From contig JANVCC010000174.1 of the NCBI GenBank assembly GCA_025345505.1, positions 4,622,893 to 4,686,892 of the forward strand: a stretch of DNA of 64,000 bases, in the 5' to 3' direction. The stretch comes from Todiramphus chloris collaris. Lineage: Eukaryota; Chordata; Aves; Coraciiformes; Alcedinidae. Position numbers and translations under genes: made by a program. Under the pieces are notes generated by a model. It ran no database searches and was not told where the DNA came from. It worked only from the letters and a program-made list of their open reading frames with translations. The first letter of the stretch is position 1. Every line of letters starts with the position of its first letter. Of the stretch, positions 1 through 9,510 are shown piece by piece.

Positions 1-463
1 GTGTGGTTGTTGTAGGGCAGAGCGAGGCTTTTTTTTTTGCTTTTTTTTTTTTTCTTTCCCCTGCCCTTACTCTCGCAGAGTCCAGCTGTAAACGCTCGGT
101 CCGTTTCCTCGACGATTAACTGTGAGACAGCTCGGGGCAGCGGAGGATCCCGGTGCCCGGGCAGCCTGTCCGTACTTCTCTACTACTATTATTATGATGA
201 TTATTATTTAGTTTCTGTTTCGCTCTGGCTCTGCGTGAAATATCTGGAGGTTGCCGAAGTTCCAGCGTAGTCTGCGCCCTGACAGAAACTCTGTAGTGCT
301 CGGAGGATTTGGAGAGTAGCGGCGTCTGGTTCGGTTAAATCGCGTGTTTCCCCGGGGAGTCTTTCGGGCGGACTTTGGGGCGCTGGGTGAGACGGTGCGG
401 GGCTCCCCCGGGGTGGCAGCTCAGAGTGGGGAGGGGGGGGACGACACCCCGCAGGTCCCCCAG
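1..463 (+). other. Candidate 5' non-coding exon or promoter-proximal segment
   Basis: The segment holds two long T tracts (about 29-53), a short run of TAC/TAT/GAT triplets (about 181-210) and CpG-rich sequence, and it ends at a good consensus splice donor (CAG|GTGAGG, boundary 463/464). A first exon on the + strand ending there is possible and would put most of the window in a first intron. No long reading frame with domain similarity is present: the 77-codon frame at 37-270 is mostly low-complexity. The segment could equally be promoter DNA of a gene transcribed leftward out of the window. This is inference from one splice motif and context. Confidence 0.25.
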
Positions 464-469
464 GTGAGG
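461..469 (+). other. Candidate splice donor site
   Basis: CAG|GTGAGG matches the vertebrate U2-type donor consensus closely. A second near-perfect donor, CAG|GTGAGC, lies at 2292-2300. Such motifs also arise by chance in GC-rich DNA, so either is only a candidate until spliced reads are seen. Confidence 0.3.
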
Positions 470-1106
470 CGGCCAGCCCGCCCCTGCCCTGGCAAACCGG
501 GGCTGGGTTCAGCACTGGCCTGGCGAAGGGTCACGGGCACCCACCCAGAGCGTACCCAGCGCGCTCACGCGTGGGCTCAAAGATTTATTTTGTCGTTCAA
601 GTTCGTTATGCGGGAGCCTTTTCAACTCTCCAAGGTCAGCGGGCGTTTCTGCTGCAGGTCTGGTCCTGGCTCCCCGGTCCGAGCTGTCGTTCCCGGCTCC
701 CTCCCGGGATGATTCGCTCTCGCAAGCCCTGCCCGACGGAGCGGAGCGGCCGCTCAGCCCCGATTTCCCCAAAATGCCGCTTTGCTGCCGAGTTTGGCGG
801 TTGCGGCAGGTCCCGAGCCCCCCACCCCCGCTCCGCGCTTCTCTTTTTCAAAGCGACACGACACGCAGGGAACTCCCAGGCCCCGCAATTTACGTGGGTC
901 CATTTTGCAGTGCGCGCCATCCACTAAGATTGCCCAGCTCCCCAAAGAGCCCCGCGCCCATTTGTGTGGCACCCGCGCACCTTTCTCGCCCCGACAAATG
1001 GAGAAATGCGGCTCCGAGCCGGGGATGTTTTACGGTTACCGCGATCAACGTTGTCAGCACATCGCTGCGACGCTATGTGGGGAGTTCTCGATCGATTAAT
1101 CCCGGG

Positions 1107-1170
1107 ATTTTTTTTTATTCCCCCCCCCCCTTTTTTTTTTCCCTTTTCCCCTGTTCCCTTTTCCTTCTGC
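1107..1170 (+). repeat. Homopyrimidine tract (T-C-T mirror-like)
   Basis: A run of Ts is followed after one A by about eleven Cs, then about ten Ts, then further C/T blocks to about 1170. The T-C-T arrangement is close to a mirror repeat, the class of sequence able to form intramolecular triplex (H-DNA). It lies inside the CpG island, where such tracts are common near promoters. Confidence 0.75.
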
Positions 1171-2019
1171 AAAAGGCACCGGGATTTGGGAAACGTGTGC
1201 AATGCAGGCTCTGGGTGCTGGCTGATGGGTGCCCGGGGATGCAGTGCACTGTCCGGCCGGGTTCGAGCGCGGTGCGAGCCGTGCACGCTGCCCCGGCCTC
1301 TCCCCGGGGGCTCTCCGAGCTTGGTAACAGTAAATAAGCTTCTGCAGCTTAAAGACTAATCGGTTTTCAGTACCTGGATATTTTAAGTGCTAGGACTTCT
1401 GGTGTTGGGACTTGTGTGCCTGGAAGCAAGAGCTTCTCTTCGACAGAAGGAGCTGCGGCTCGGAAAGCTCCGGTGGCAGAGCGAGCGCTGCGAACACAAA
1501 CTGGAAGTGTCTATTTGGAGGGCTGCGCTCTGATTAAAATCAGGTGTTTAATACAATACAAGGCCCAACGGTTTATGGGGTTTCAGCTGAGGATTTTTTA
1601 GGGATCACAGTTCAAAACAGTAGTCCAAAGCTAAGGTTTCAATATCCCAGGAGTATTTATTTGCAAAACAGATTAAACACGGACACGAGTGTACGGATCT
1701 TGCTGTATTTACATCGGCAAGGTAGTGGGAACTCCAGCCGCTGCCCAAAATCCCGCACGTCCCTTCCCCAGCAGACCTCTCCCCGCACTCCTGGGTGCTC
1801 CAGCCTCTGCCAGCGTGGGCTTGTATTTATTAACGCCCGCAGATAGCCCTGGGTAAAGAGACACACACGCGGTCGGCCGACGAGGTATGCAAGGCAGCAG
1901 CGTACAGTATATTAAAACCACAATATGTTGTAGAATTTCATTTCATTGGACAATATTTTAAGCAGATGTGAGGCTCCTCTGGGAATTCGACTCTATTACC
2001 TGACTTGGAAAGGGGATGA

Positions 2020-2420
2020 ACGTGTGTGCGCGCGCTGGGGTGGGGGTTAGAGGGAAATTCCCGGCGATTTCCACCCATTGCACGGGAAGAAGGGCAGGTA
2101 TCGGAGGCGGCGGAGCTGCACCGGAGATGGGGATGGTTCTCGCACACCTCTGGGGGTGGGAGCCCTTAGTGATGGTTCTAAGTCAAGAGGTGAGGCTCGG
2201 TGAGGGTGCGAGAGGCGCAGCAGCCCCGTGGGTGCCGGGGGGAGGAGGGGGAATGGCGGGAGGAAGATCAGTGCCCGGGAGTGCCGGCACCCAGGTGAGC
2301 GGTGCGGGAGGGACCCCGCACCCGGCCTCGGGGGTTGCATCGCGCTGGGGGCCCCGAAGGACCGTGCCCTGCGCTGCTGGGGAGCTTGGCCGGTCGGGAG
2401 CCCCAAAGCGGGGGGTTCTG
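2020..2420 (+). other. G-rich, positively GC-skewed segment of the CpG island
   Basis: The + strand here is much richer in G than C, with many GGG to GGGGGG runs (for example near 2036-2046, 2150-2160 and 2236-2256). Runs this close together could form G-quadruplexes, and positive GC skew just downstream of CpG-island start sites is associated with R-loops on the non-template strand. If that rule holds, it supports rightward transcription. The skew was judged by eye. Confidence 0.5.
2292..2300 (+). other. Second candidate splice donor site
   Basis: CAG|GTGAGC with the boundary at 2294/2295 is a near-perfect donor on the + strand inside the G-rich part of the CpG island. It could serve an alternative first exon. 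No matching acceptor or exon could be assigned. Confidence 0.25.
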
Positions 2421-3589
2421 CTGGAGCAGGCAGGTGGGAGAAGGCCACGTCGTGCCCCCGCCCCGCGGGCACCGAGCCTCGTCCTTCAGAGAGAAAACAA
2501 ACCAGTGGTGACCTGGGAGAAGCTGCCACAGCCGCCGACGGTCCTTTTTTCTGCTAACGAGAAGGTGGAGAGGCGGCAAATAAAGGAGCTGGGCTCTGCA
2601 CTTTTCAAACAATTTCGTTTCCTTTCGAAATTCCCGAATTAAGATTGCAGAGTGCAAATGTAATTCCAAACCACAGATGGATGGGCGCTAGTTGGATCTC
2701 AGGCTCTAAATAAATGCTCGTGCTGCGAAACGATGGCCAGTATTTCTACAGTCCCGTTTGGTTTTCACTGTTAGGAGTGTGACACAGAGTTTCGAAGCTG
2801 AGTTTTTAGACAGAGCTTGTTGCATCTTCCCGGGCAGGCTTGGATTGACAGGGGAATGGTTGCGAACCCAGCCCTGCCCCTCCGCAACCCTCGGAGTGCG
2901 GTCCCGGTACTTGTTTCTCGGGTTGGGGCTTGGCCTTCGCAGAGGACACGCTTCCGTTTGCTGCCGGTTTTTTATTAAGGCTGATGAGATGGAGGGAAAA
3001 GGGAGCGGGAGAGAAGTGAACGCAGAGGCTGCAGTCCAAGTACCACTTCTCGGCGTGCGACTGTATTTGTGCTTGAACAGACGGTTCCAATATCGGAACA
3101 CACGGAGGACGAAAATTTACGGCGGTTTCGGGCGTTTAGGTTTTTTTTTTTACCTCTTCAAGCCTACCGCCTCCTCTGCCCTGTCTCTTTCCGGACCCCG
3201 GGACCCGAGCTGGAGACGGGCTCCCAGGCCCCCGAGGTCTGACAACAGCCACACAAACCCCGGGAAGCCGCCGAAGGGCAAGAGAGAAGCCGCGTTGCTG
3301 CTCCGGCCCGGCCGCGGGGGCTCCCGGCACCCCTCCGCTCCCTGCCCGCCCCCCCGGGGCCGTTGCCCCGCTGGCCAGGCGCTCTCCCTGCTCGCCCACT
3401 CGGGTCCCGGGCGGGCAGCAGCGGGGCCGGGGCGCGGGCTGCGCACAGTTGCGCGGGGACGCGCGGAGCCCGGTCCGCGCCGGGATGCGCGCAGCCCCCG
3501 CGGGTGCGGAGGGAGGCCGTCGGAGCTGGGTCCCTGCTGCCGCGGCAGCCCCGGCTGCCTTGCCCTCCCCCGCCCTGCCCCGGATCTGT

Positions 3590-3662
3590 TCAATTAGGCA
3601 ATTAAGGATGCTGGGCAGGGAAGGGGGGGTTGATCCGCTAATTAAGGTGATGTGTAATTAGC
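3590..3662. promoter_or_regulatory. Homeodomain-site cluster at the edge of the CpG island
   Basis: Within about 70 bp there are two TAATTA cores (3639-3644 and 3655-3660, start to start 16 bp) and two AATTAR half-sites (3592-3597 and 3600-3605). TAATTA is the typical site for Antennapedia-, paired- and LIM-class homeodomain proteins. The cluster sits exactly where GC-rich island sequence gives way to AT-rich DNA and is followed by an A15 tract (3707-3721). It may be a proximal enhancer or promoter element; which factor binds cannot be said from sequence. Confidence 0.45.
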
Positions 3663-3719
3663 GCTTCAACAAAAATTACCGAGGATTTAAGATCAGTTTA
3701 GTCTTTAAAAAAAAAAAAA

Positions 3720-4884
3720 AATCCAAATCCTACGAATATAATTTATCTGTTCACGCGCCCTCCCCGCTTGATGCATTTGAGAAAGTGCGGAAGGAGCAAC
3801 TGCAAAGCGGCTTCTTCTCCCTTGTCCTGGGAAGAAACTTGGCAAAGGGGAGGAATGAACCGGTCATTTGACGTGGGAGAGCGTTTGAACTCGCCCGCGG
3901 GTTTAGGGTGCCAAAGTGCTACAGCTGAAGACGACGCAGAAATCGGGGATTTAATTCTGGCCTGCGATAAAGTCGGTGCTGTGGGTGTCCCTGTAGTACG
4001 CGTAAAGCGCGGCTGGTGTTTATCACCGCGTGTTTACATCACATTTGCATATGCGTGTGTAAATGTAAGTTTTTAGAGCGCAGCGAAGAAAGGCACGTTA
4101 TTCCAATTTCGCCGAATTCCTGTGTCCTGCACAAACACCGAGCTGATCCAAAACGTGTCTGTGCAGATGCATTTGGCCGTAGAACTCACGGTGCCCACAC
4201 AAAGGTCTTAAAACGCACAGTAAAATCACAGGTACTGCACGATCACGAGCCAGCAGGTTACGGACAGAGACTGTGACTTGTATTTTAGAAAACTATGTTT
4301 AGCAACAAATAAAGCTGCCTTATTTTTAGACTTTGTGCTGGATTTGTAGTGTAAGTTCAAGTTCAGCAATAGCAAATTAGGTCTTTAATGAGTTAAAGGG
4401 GGAAAAAATAAAACAAACATTGCTGAAGGTTGCTATTAAAAGCAGGGGATGGGGACACTGAGGTCAGAAAGAGCAGAGAATTGCTCTTCTGTTCCCCACA
4501 CAGACAGACACCGGCCAGTGTTCAGTCATACATTACCAGTATAATCAGACTTTGAACTGGGAAGGATTCGGAGCTCTCAAACGGGAGAAAGCCGAGCGTA
4601 CCTGAAACGCACAAAATCTCCACTTGCTTCTAGGCGAGCTGCAATGCAGGGGCTAGGATTTCACAACACAGGAGCAGTGTAATTCATCGCTGCTGCTCGC
4701 TGTAATAATACGCCAGCCCTTAGTGGGATGGAAGCGTTCCGTGACCGGTGCTCCAGGAATGCTCCAGCCTGCTGCTGCACAGGGCTTACACCTGCCCGCA
4801 CGGGCTCCCTTCGGAACTGAAATGTCTGAAGGGAACGACAAGGGAATCCTGCTTGTGAGGGAAATAGCCTCCTGCAGCATGGCT
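3720..4884. other. Non-coding flank of the CpG island
   Basis: Unique, moderately AT-rich sequence with scattered CpGs. It contains the octamer/forkhead-like element at 4031-4060 and an AATAAA hexamer at 4308-4313, which without other support is not a convincing polyadenylation site. Reading frames at 3768-4076 and 4016-4276 lack any recognisable domain. Confidence 0.6.
4031..4060. promoter_or_regulatory. Octamer plus forkhead-like motif pair
   Basis: A TGTTTAC forkhead core (4031-4037) is followed 5 bp later by the octamer ATTTGCAT (4043-4050), the classic POU-domain site. An AT-rich GTGTAAAT sequence after it makes the element roughly symmetrical. The combination suggests an enhancer element near the promoter but could arise by chance in a 64-kb window. 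Confidence 0.35.
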
Positions 4885-4986
4885 GCCTTCGTTAATGTTT
4901 GTAAAGCACCCTGAGATTCACGGAAGAAAAGGCCCTACTGAGTGAAAAGTATTATTATTGTTATTATGGCTATGATTATTATGGTT
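4885..4986 (+). mobile_element. L2/MIR-type retroposon 3' tail with ATT repeat
   Basis: The segment beginning AATGTTTGTAAAGCACC, followed by a gagattc-type block, a ggaagaaaaggccct block and an (ATT)n tail (about 4949-4986), matches the general pattern of the 3' ends of L2 LINEs and their dependent SINEs (MIR/CORE-SINE group) as I know them. The body upstream is too diverged to delimit. It is an old, fixed copy rather than an active element. A RepeatMasker run would settle the family. Confidence 0.6.
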
Positions 4987-6825
4987 TATATATTTTATAA
5001 AAGCTCTGCACTATTTAATACAGTGCTTCAAAGATAAAGGCCTGAAGAAGTTTGCAAACACTGACGAGGTAAAGCTCAGTAGCCACCTTGACGGCGGGGA
5101 ACGTGTTGTTAGTTCTGCGATGCAGCCAGGGAAGCAGAGGCAGCGTGTGACTGCTGGCCAGGGGATCCTTGTCCGCTCTGGGGACAGGAGCAGGGGAAGA
5201 ACCCCCATTTTTCAGGCTTCCTTTTGCCCTTTTAACTGTAAAATTTGCATTCTCTCTGTATTATTATTATTATTATTTTCTTCTTCCCCCCCCAGTCGAG
5301 GTAAACTTCTGTTGAGAGATCGTTTAGTGGAAGCACAATCTACATTTGCAGTCTAGGCCTTTTCTACGGCACGAGGCTGGTGTGTCAGACAGCGTGTGCT
5401 CTCTGTGGGCCAGGGCAAGCTCCTTCTTTGTTTCTGCAACTTCATGGCTCTCCTACTATTGCTGGGTATATTTATTTTTTGTTTCCAGTTAGAGATTATT
5501 TAAATGATAAACTCACACATTTCTGAACGCTAACTGAAAGGATCAAAATATTAGCCAAATAATTATTTTCACGTGCCTATTTCCCACAGGATGCTTTTAA
5601 TCCTGCAGGGGCAAGTAACCAGCACATCAATAAATACATATACAGAAGGAAGATACCTGAAGGATATGTGTGAACACAGTTGTTTCCACTCTGTGGATAA
5701 CAGCCTGTTGATACGTCAGTACTCCACAGCATTCTACACCAAAATCACTGCTGTGTTTTCTGATCTCAAATATGTTTTTGTTTGGGGCTTTTTTTAATTT
5801 CCTCTTTTTTTTTTTCTGGAGGAATTTCAGGTCAGGGATGTTGTAGTAGAAAATATCTATGACCTTATTATTTCTTTTATTTTCTTAATGGATTTTCACA
5901 CATCACTGCTACCTACTTATGGGCTGTTTATTTTTATTGCAGTAAGTTGTGCATTATGCGGCATCCAAATCCGTAGCAGACTGTCCCTGTCCTGAAGAGG
6001 TTTTTTCTTTCTCTTCATTCAGTGAATTATGTGACCCTCTTCACTAATAAAATTGAAATATGAGTTTCATGGCATAAGTGCAATTCTTTGTGCTTCTGAA
6101 TGCCCGTTGCTCATACCCCGAAATAAACAGCTTGAAGCTTTTTTTTTAGTAGTTGGGAAGACATTTCCCTGCAGTAAGGGTCATGATATGTACTGAACAG
6201 TGGTAGGTAGGGCTGAAATCTGAATTCTTTTTCATGGAATAAAGTGCTGCTCTGTGCAGAGGTACCACTTGGCAGTTGCTCTGTTCAGCAGCACTTGCTG
6301 TGCAGGATGGTGGGAGAAAGGAAAGTTATTGTTCAGGGATGGGCGAGCTTTCATTGCATCCCCCTGAAGATGTGCTTCGCCCAGATTTGACAGAAAGTTA
6401 GTAAGGTGTTTTGTTGGGGGGTTTTTTGTACCCCTGGACCCACTTCTGTACTGCAGATAAGGCCACTGGTCCTCTTGGGGTGACACTTTTCCAGGTGAAA
6501 ATGGACTGAGACAACCAAATTATTTCCAGTAGGCCACAGAATAATGCTTCTATCACAGTAAATCTTGGTCTCTGTTGAGCTGGCATGGGAAGACTTCATC
6601 TCCTCTCAGCATTTGCTTTTTGTAACATCATGGGCAAAATCGGGGGAGGCTGGACCACATCTCTCCAGAAAGAAGTGACTGCACTTGGGGTGAAATGTCA
6701 GACCAAAATAAACTGGGTGGTGGTTTAGTTTTGTCTCGATAGTTTTACATCTTTCAGGTGTTTTGCTTTAAGGTAATATTTTGATGGGGTAGGTTTTTGC
6801 TGGCCTGTTTTTTTTGGCTTATGAC
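4987..6825. other. Non-coding sequence, no gene recognised
   Basis: AT-leaning unique sequence. It contains a (TTA)n microsatellite at about 5259-5279 followed by a C-rich pyrimidine run ending in CAG at 5295; this resembles a splice acceptor, but a GGTAAAC donor-like sequence follows almost at once, so no exon is called. Several T runs occur (5792-5815, 6139-6147). All reading frames are short and featureless. Confidence 0.6.
5259..5279. repeat. (TTA)n microsatellite
   Basis: About seven near-perfect TTA units followed by a pyrimidine tract. It could be a remnant retroposon tail like the one at 4.95 kb, but no element body is recognisable. Confidence 0.8.
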
Positions 6826-6829
6826 CTCC

Positions 6830-7390
6830 CTCCCCAGAGCTGAGAGACACAATGCCCTGGCGTCAGCTATTGGGATCAATTTAGCCATCATTACTAGATA
6901 ACGCTGCCAGCCCGTTTGAGATATGTATTTGTTTAATAGTTAATGTTCTGTACAAAATATAGAGGGTGGGGAGAAGTCAAACTGTAGTGAATGCTCTGCT
7001 TATTTTATATCCACTATAACTATTTTTGTCCATGAAAATTGGCTTAATTATATCAATGGAATGTTTCTTTTTCAATTCTGTATGCAATTAGTCCATCTTG
7101 CTGGCTGCAATTTATTTTAATAAAAAAATAAACCAGTGGCGTGTTCAGTTCCTCATCCCCTGGGGACAAATGCGATTGGTGTGTTTAATTTCATTAACTA
7201 CAATGCGGCCTACTGGAAAAATGTATAAAATCAGCTTTATACAGCTTAAACACTGGCATTTGAAACAAATCATTACTGCATTAGCTGTCACACTGGTAAC
7301 TCTAGAATCCAAGACAAAAATATTATAGCTGTTTTTATAACCCTCTGCAAATACACTGTTAAAATAATTTGTAATCATTTTTTAAACATG
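6830..7390. promoter_or_regulatory. Candidate conserved non-coding element
   Basis: This AT-rich block keeps isolated CpGs and carries many homeodomain-, POU- and MADS-like words (TTAATT, ATTAAC, ATGCAATTAG, CTATAACTATTTTT). It lacks low-complexity runs and repeat similarity. That texture is typical of ancient vertebrate enhancers, but conservation cannot be measured from a single sequence. Frames at 7098-7328 (+) and 7145-7378 (-) overlap and show no domain. Confidence 0.4.
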
Positions 7391-9429
7391 CCCTGATGTT
7401 TTCAGTTAAAATATCTTATCACCACCAAAGAAGGCTGGCTATTCATTATCGCATGGATGTTTTATTGAATGATTCATAGGTTGCTTCCCCTGTAGAAAAT
7501 CCACGCCTGTCTTTCTGAAGCTCCCCAGTTTGAGGATGGACTGTTAGTACTGAGTGAAACACACTTCCCTGGGTGGGTTTTTTTTTTTCCAGCTGATTTT
7601 GCTTGTACTGGTTTGCAAGCTGGTTTTGGTAAAGCAAGTGCAAGGAACGGGTTTTCCAAGCAGAGGGGAAAAAAAACCCCAAAACACCTTAGTGTTTCCT
7701 CAGTGCAGACTAAGAACATTGTGAAACTCATCGTCATTCCAAATGCCACCTCCCCTTCTACTAGCTTTTTCTTTACACATCACCCAGCGTGCAACGTCGT
7801 CCTAAAGTAGCTCTGAGTGTTTCTTTGCTCTTGGGAAGGAGGGGAGGGTGTGTTCCCAAAGAGGTGGCTGCTGTGGTTCCCCGAGGCTGTAGCAAGAGCC
7901 AGATCCAGCCTGTGCCCAGCGACACCGAGCTGCCCGCAGCCCACTGGGGCTCTACCCCAAATGGGGAAGAGCTGGGCACTTTGTCTAGTTCACGACTAGA
8001 TTTCCTGCACTTCACTGGGTGAGGTACTCTTCAGATATCAGGATTTAGCCCCAGAAACGAGTGGTTTTGTTACTGTGTCTCTGGTCTGTAAGTGTTCACA
8101 GTGCTGGTCCAGGGTGTGTGGGTAACCAGCGGGTAACGTTCAGCAGAACACATCACATGTGCCTAATTCTCTCCTCTGAAAACTGAGGTTAAACTGACAA
8201 CATTCAGGATATTCTTTTTTTTAATTTTTTTTTAAATGAGAGGCCAGATCCTCGACTCATGTAAATCAGTCTCAACATCAGTGAAACTAATTTTCACCAG
8301 CTGAGGACATGACCCAAGAGATTTTGTGCCTATGTGCATAAAATATACAAATATTGGTATGTAGCTGGTTTACAGGGGTTCATTTTTAGCATCTGCAGAT
8401 CAATATCTGAAGGAGAAGCATAGCTTGTTTGTTTGTTTTGGGTTTGCTTGTTTGGTATTTTTTTTTCCTTATGGAATGATCAATTCTATATCCTCAGCAT
8501 ATTTTAGACAGATTGTTATTTTCTGAAGTGGCACAGACTTCCTTTCCAAAGAAGTAATATACAAAGATGAGCCACATTGGACACAAGCCATCTGTTCCCT
8601 TGTGTTCACTGTGCTTGCTTTTTTTTTTCCTCCCCCCTCCCTTCCACTGCTGTCATAAACAGTAGTTAATTTTCTTTTCCGTATCTTTAACTTTATAGCA
8701 GTGGTGTTTTGGTAGAGGTGATATCGAGTTATTTGTTTATTGGTATTGCAGGGGAAAAAAAAAAAAAAGAAAAGCTTTATTTCCTACTTGATATAAAATC
8801 ACTTCAGGGGGAATAAAGAAGCCAATTGTGGTTTCCCTCGTCAGGCTGAGGAAGGACCTGTGTCTGGAGGAAGGTGGAGGCAGCAGCAGTGAACTGTGCA
8901 GCGAGGGTGGGAATGGGACCACAACTGCATTTTGGCTCCTTGCTCCTGGGCGCTGCAGGATGGGAGGGGAAGCTGCAGGAGGAGGGGAGGGAGGGAATTT
9001 TCCCTCCTTGCTGCGTAAACCTTCCTCGCAGAGCAGCTTTACCTGAGGTTTGGGAGCAGGACTAGGAGCAGCTCGACACCAAGAACTGGTCTCCAGCAGA
9101 AGGGCTATATTTAGCACTGGATTTATTCTCTCAGCCCAGTGTCATTGTGCTTTCAGTATATGAGTCGCTGGCTGCAGGGAAAGATGGAAACTTGGATGGG
9201 AAGTTTTGCTCAGAACATGGAAAAGTTGTAGAATTGGGCAGCGGTGGAACTGGGGGTGGGGTCCTGTGCTGCTGCTATGGAAGCCAAACCCCCTCCAGAC
9301 TCGGAGCACATTGAGCCAATGTTACCTGATCAGAGACTGCTCTGGGGCGCAGAAAAAGTGTGAATTATGGTTGGGTTTTTTGTTTTTTTTTTTATTTTTT
9401 TTTTGCTAGGCTGATAAACTAACTTTATC
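7391..9429. other. Non-coding sequence, no gene recognised
   Basis: Mixed composition. It contains GT/T-rich low-complexity stretches at about 8428-8470 and 8618-8645, an A-rich run at about 8755-8772 and a purine-rich, G-rich patch at about 8850-9000. Overlapping frames at 7773-8022 and 8737-9117 on both strands are not coding-like. No repeats or RNA genes were recognised. Confidence 0.6.
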
Positions 9430-9510
9430 AGCTTAAGCAAATAATTTACCCTCATCTACTTCATCTGTAAGAGGGGAGGGATACGCAGTACCTGCCTGTG
9501 TGATTTCTGG
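9430..9510 (+). mobile_element. Possible MIR-like SINE fragment
   Basis: The words CTTCATCTGTAAGAGGGG (9459-9476) and CAGTACCTGCCTGTG (about 9486-9500) resemble the order of blocks in the conserved part of MIR-type SINEs (a CATCTGTAAAATGGGG block, then GTACCTGCCTCA). The match is short and diverged, and a chance resemblance is possible. Confidence 0.35.

Larger units (their letters stand above)
90..3560. promoter_or_regulatory. Large CpG island, probable promoter region
   Basis: This 3.5-kb block is rich in G+C and CpG, in strong contrast to the AT-leaning sequence that follows. The densest parts are about 300-1100, 2030-2480 and 3180-3560, with a less dense stretch around 1350-1700. In vertebrates, islands of this length usually mark promoters of developmental regulator genes and are often Polycomb targets; that is family knowledge, not something visible here. 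No TATA box or start codon context stands out, so the transcription start cannot be placed. Reading frames inside it (the longest is 279 codons, + strand, 2758-3597) run open because GC-rich DNA has few stop codons; they overlap others on the opposite strand and show no domain. I could not identify the gene. The direction of transcription is uncertain, with + favoured by the splice donors and strand asymmetry described separately. Confidence 0.8.

Noticed and set aside
2758-3597. 279-codon open frame on the + strand in the CpG island
   Set aside because: GC-rich DNA lacks stop codons; frames of similar length are open on the other strand, composition is Arg/Pro/Gly/Ala-rich and no domain is recognisable.
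4308-4313. AATAAA as a polyadenylation signal
   Set aside because: The hexamer is frequent by chance in AT-rich DNA; no downstream GT-rich element or transcript structure supports it.
5281-5310. Splice acceptor-like pyrimidine run ending in CAG at 5295
   Set aside because: A donor-like GGTAAAC follows within a few bases, so no sensible exon can be formed, and the pyrimidine run is a microsatellite extension.
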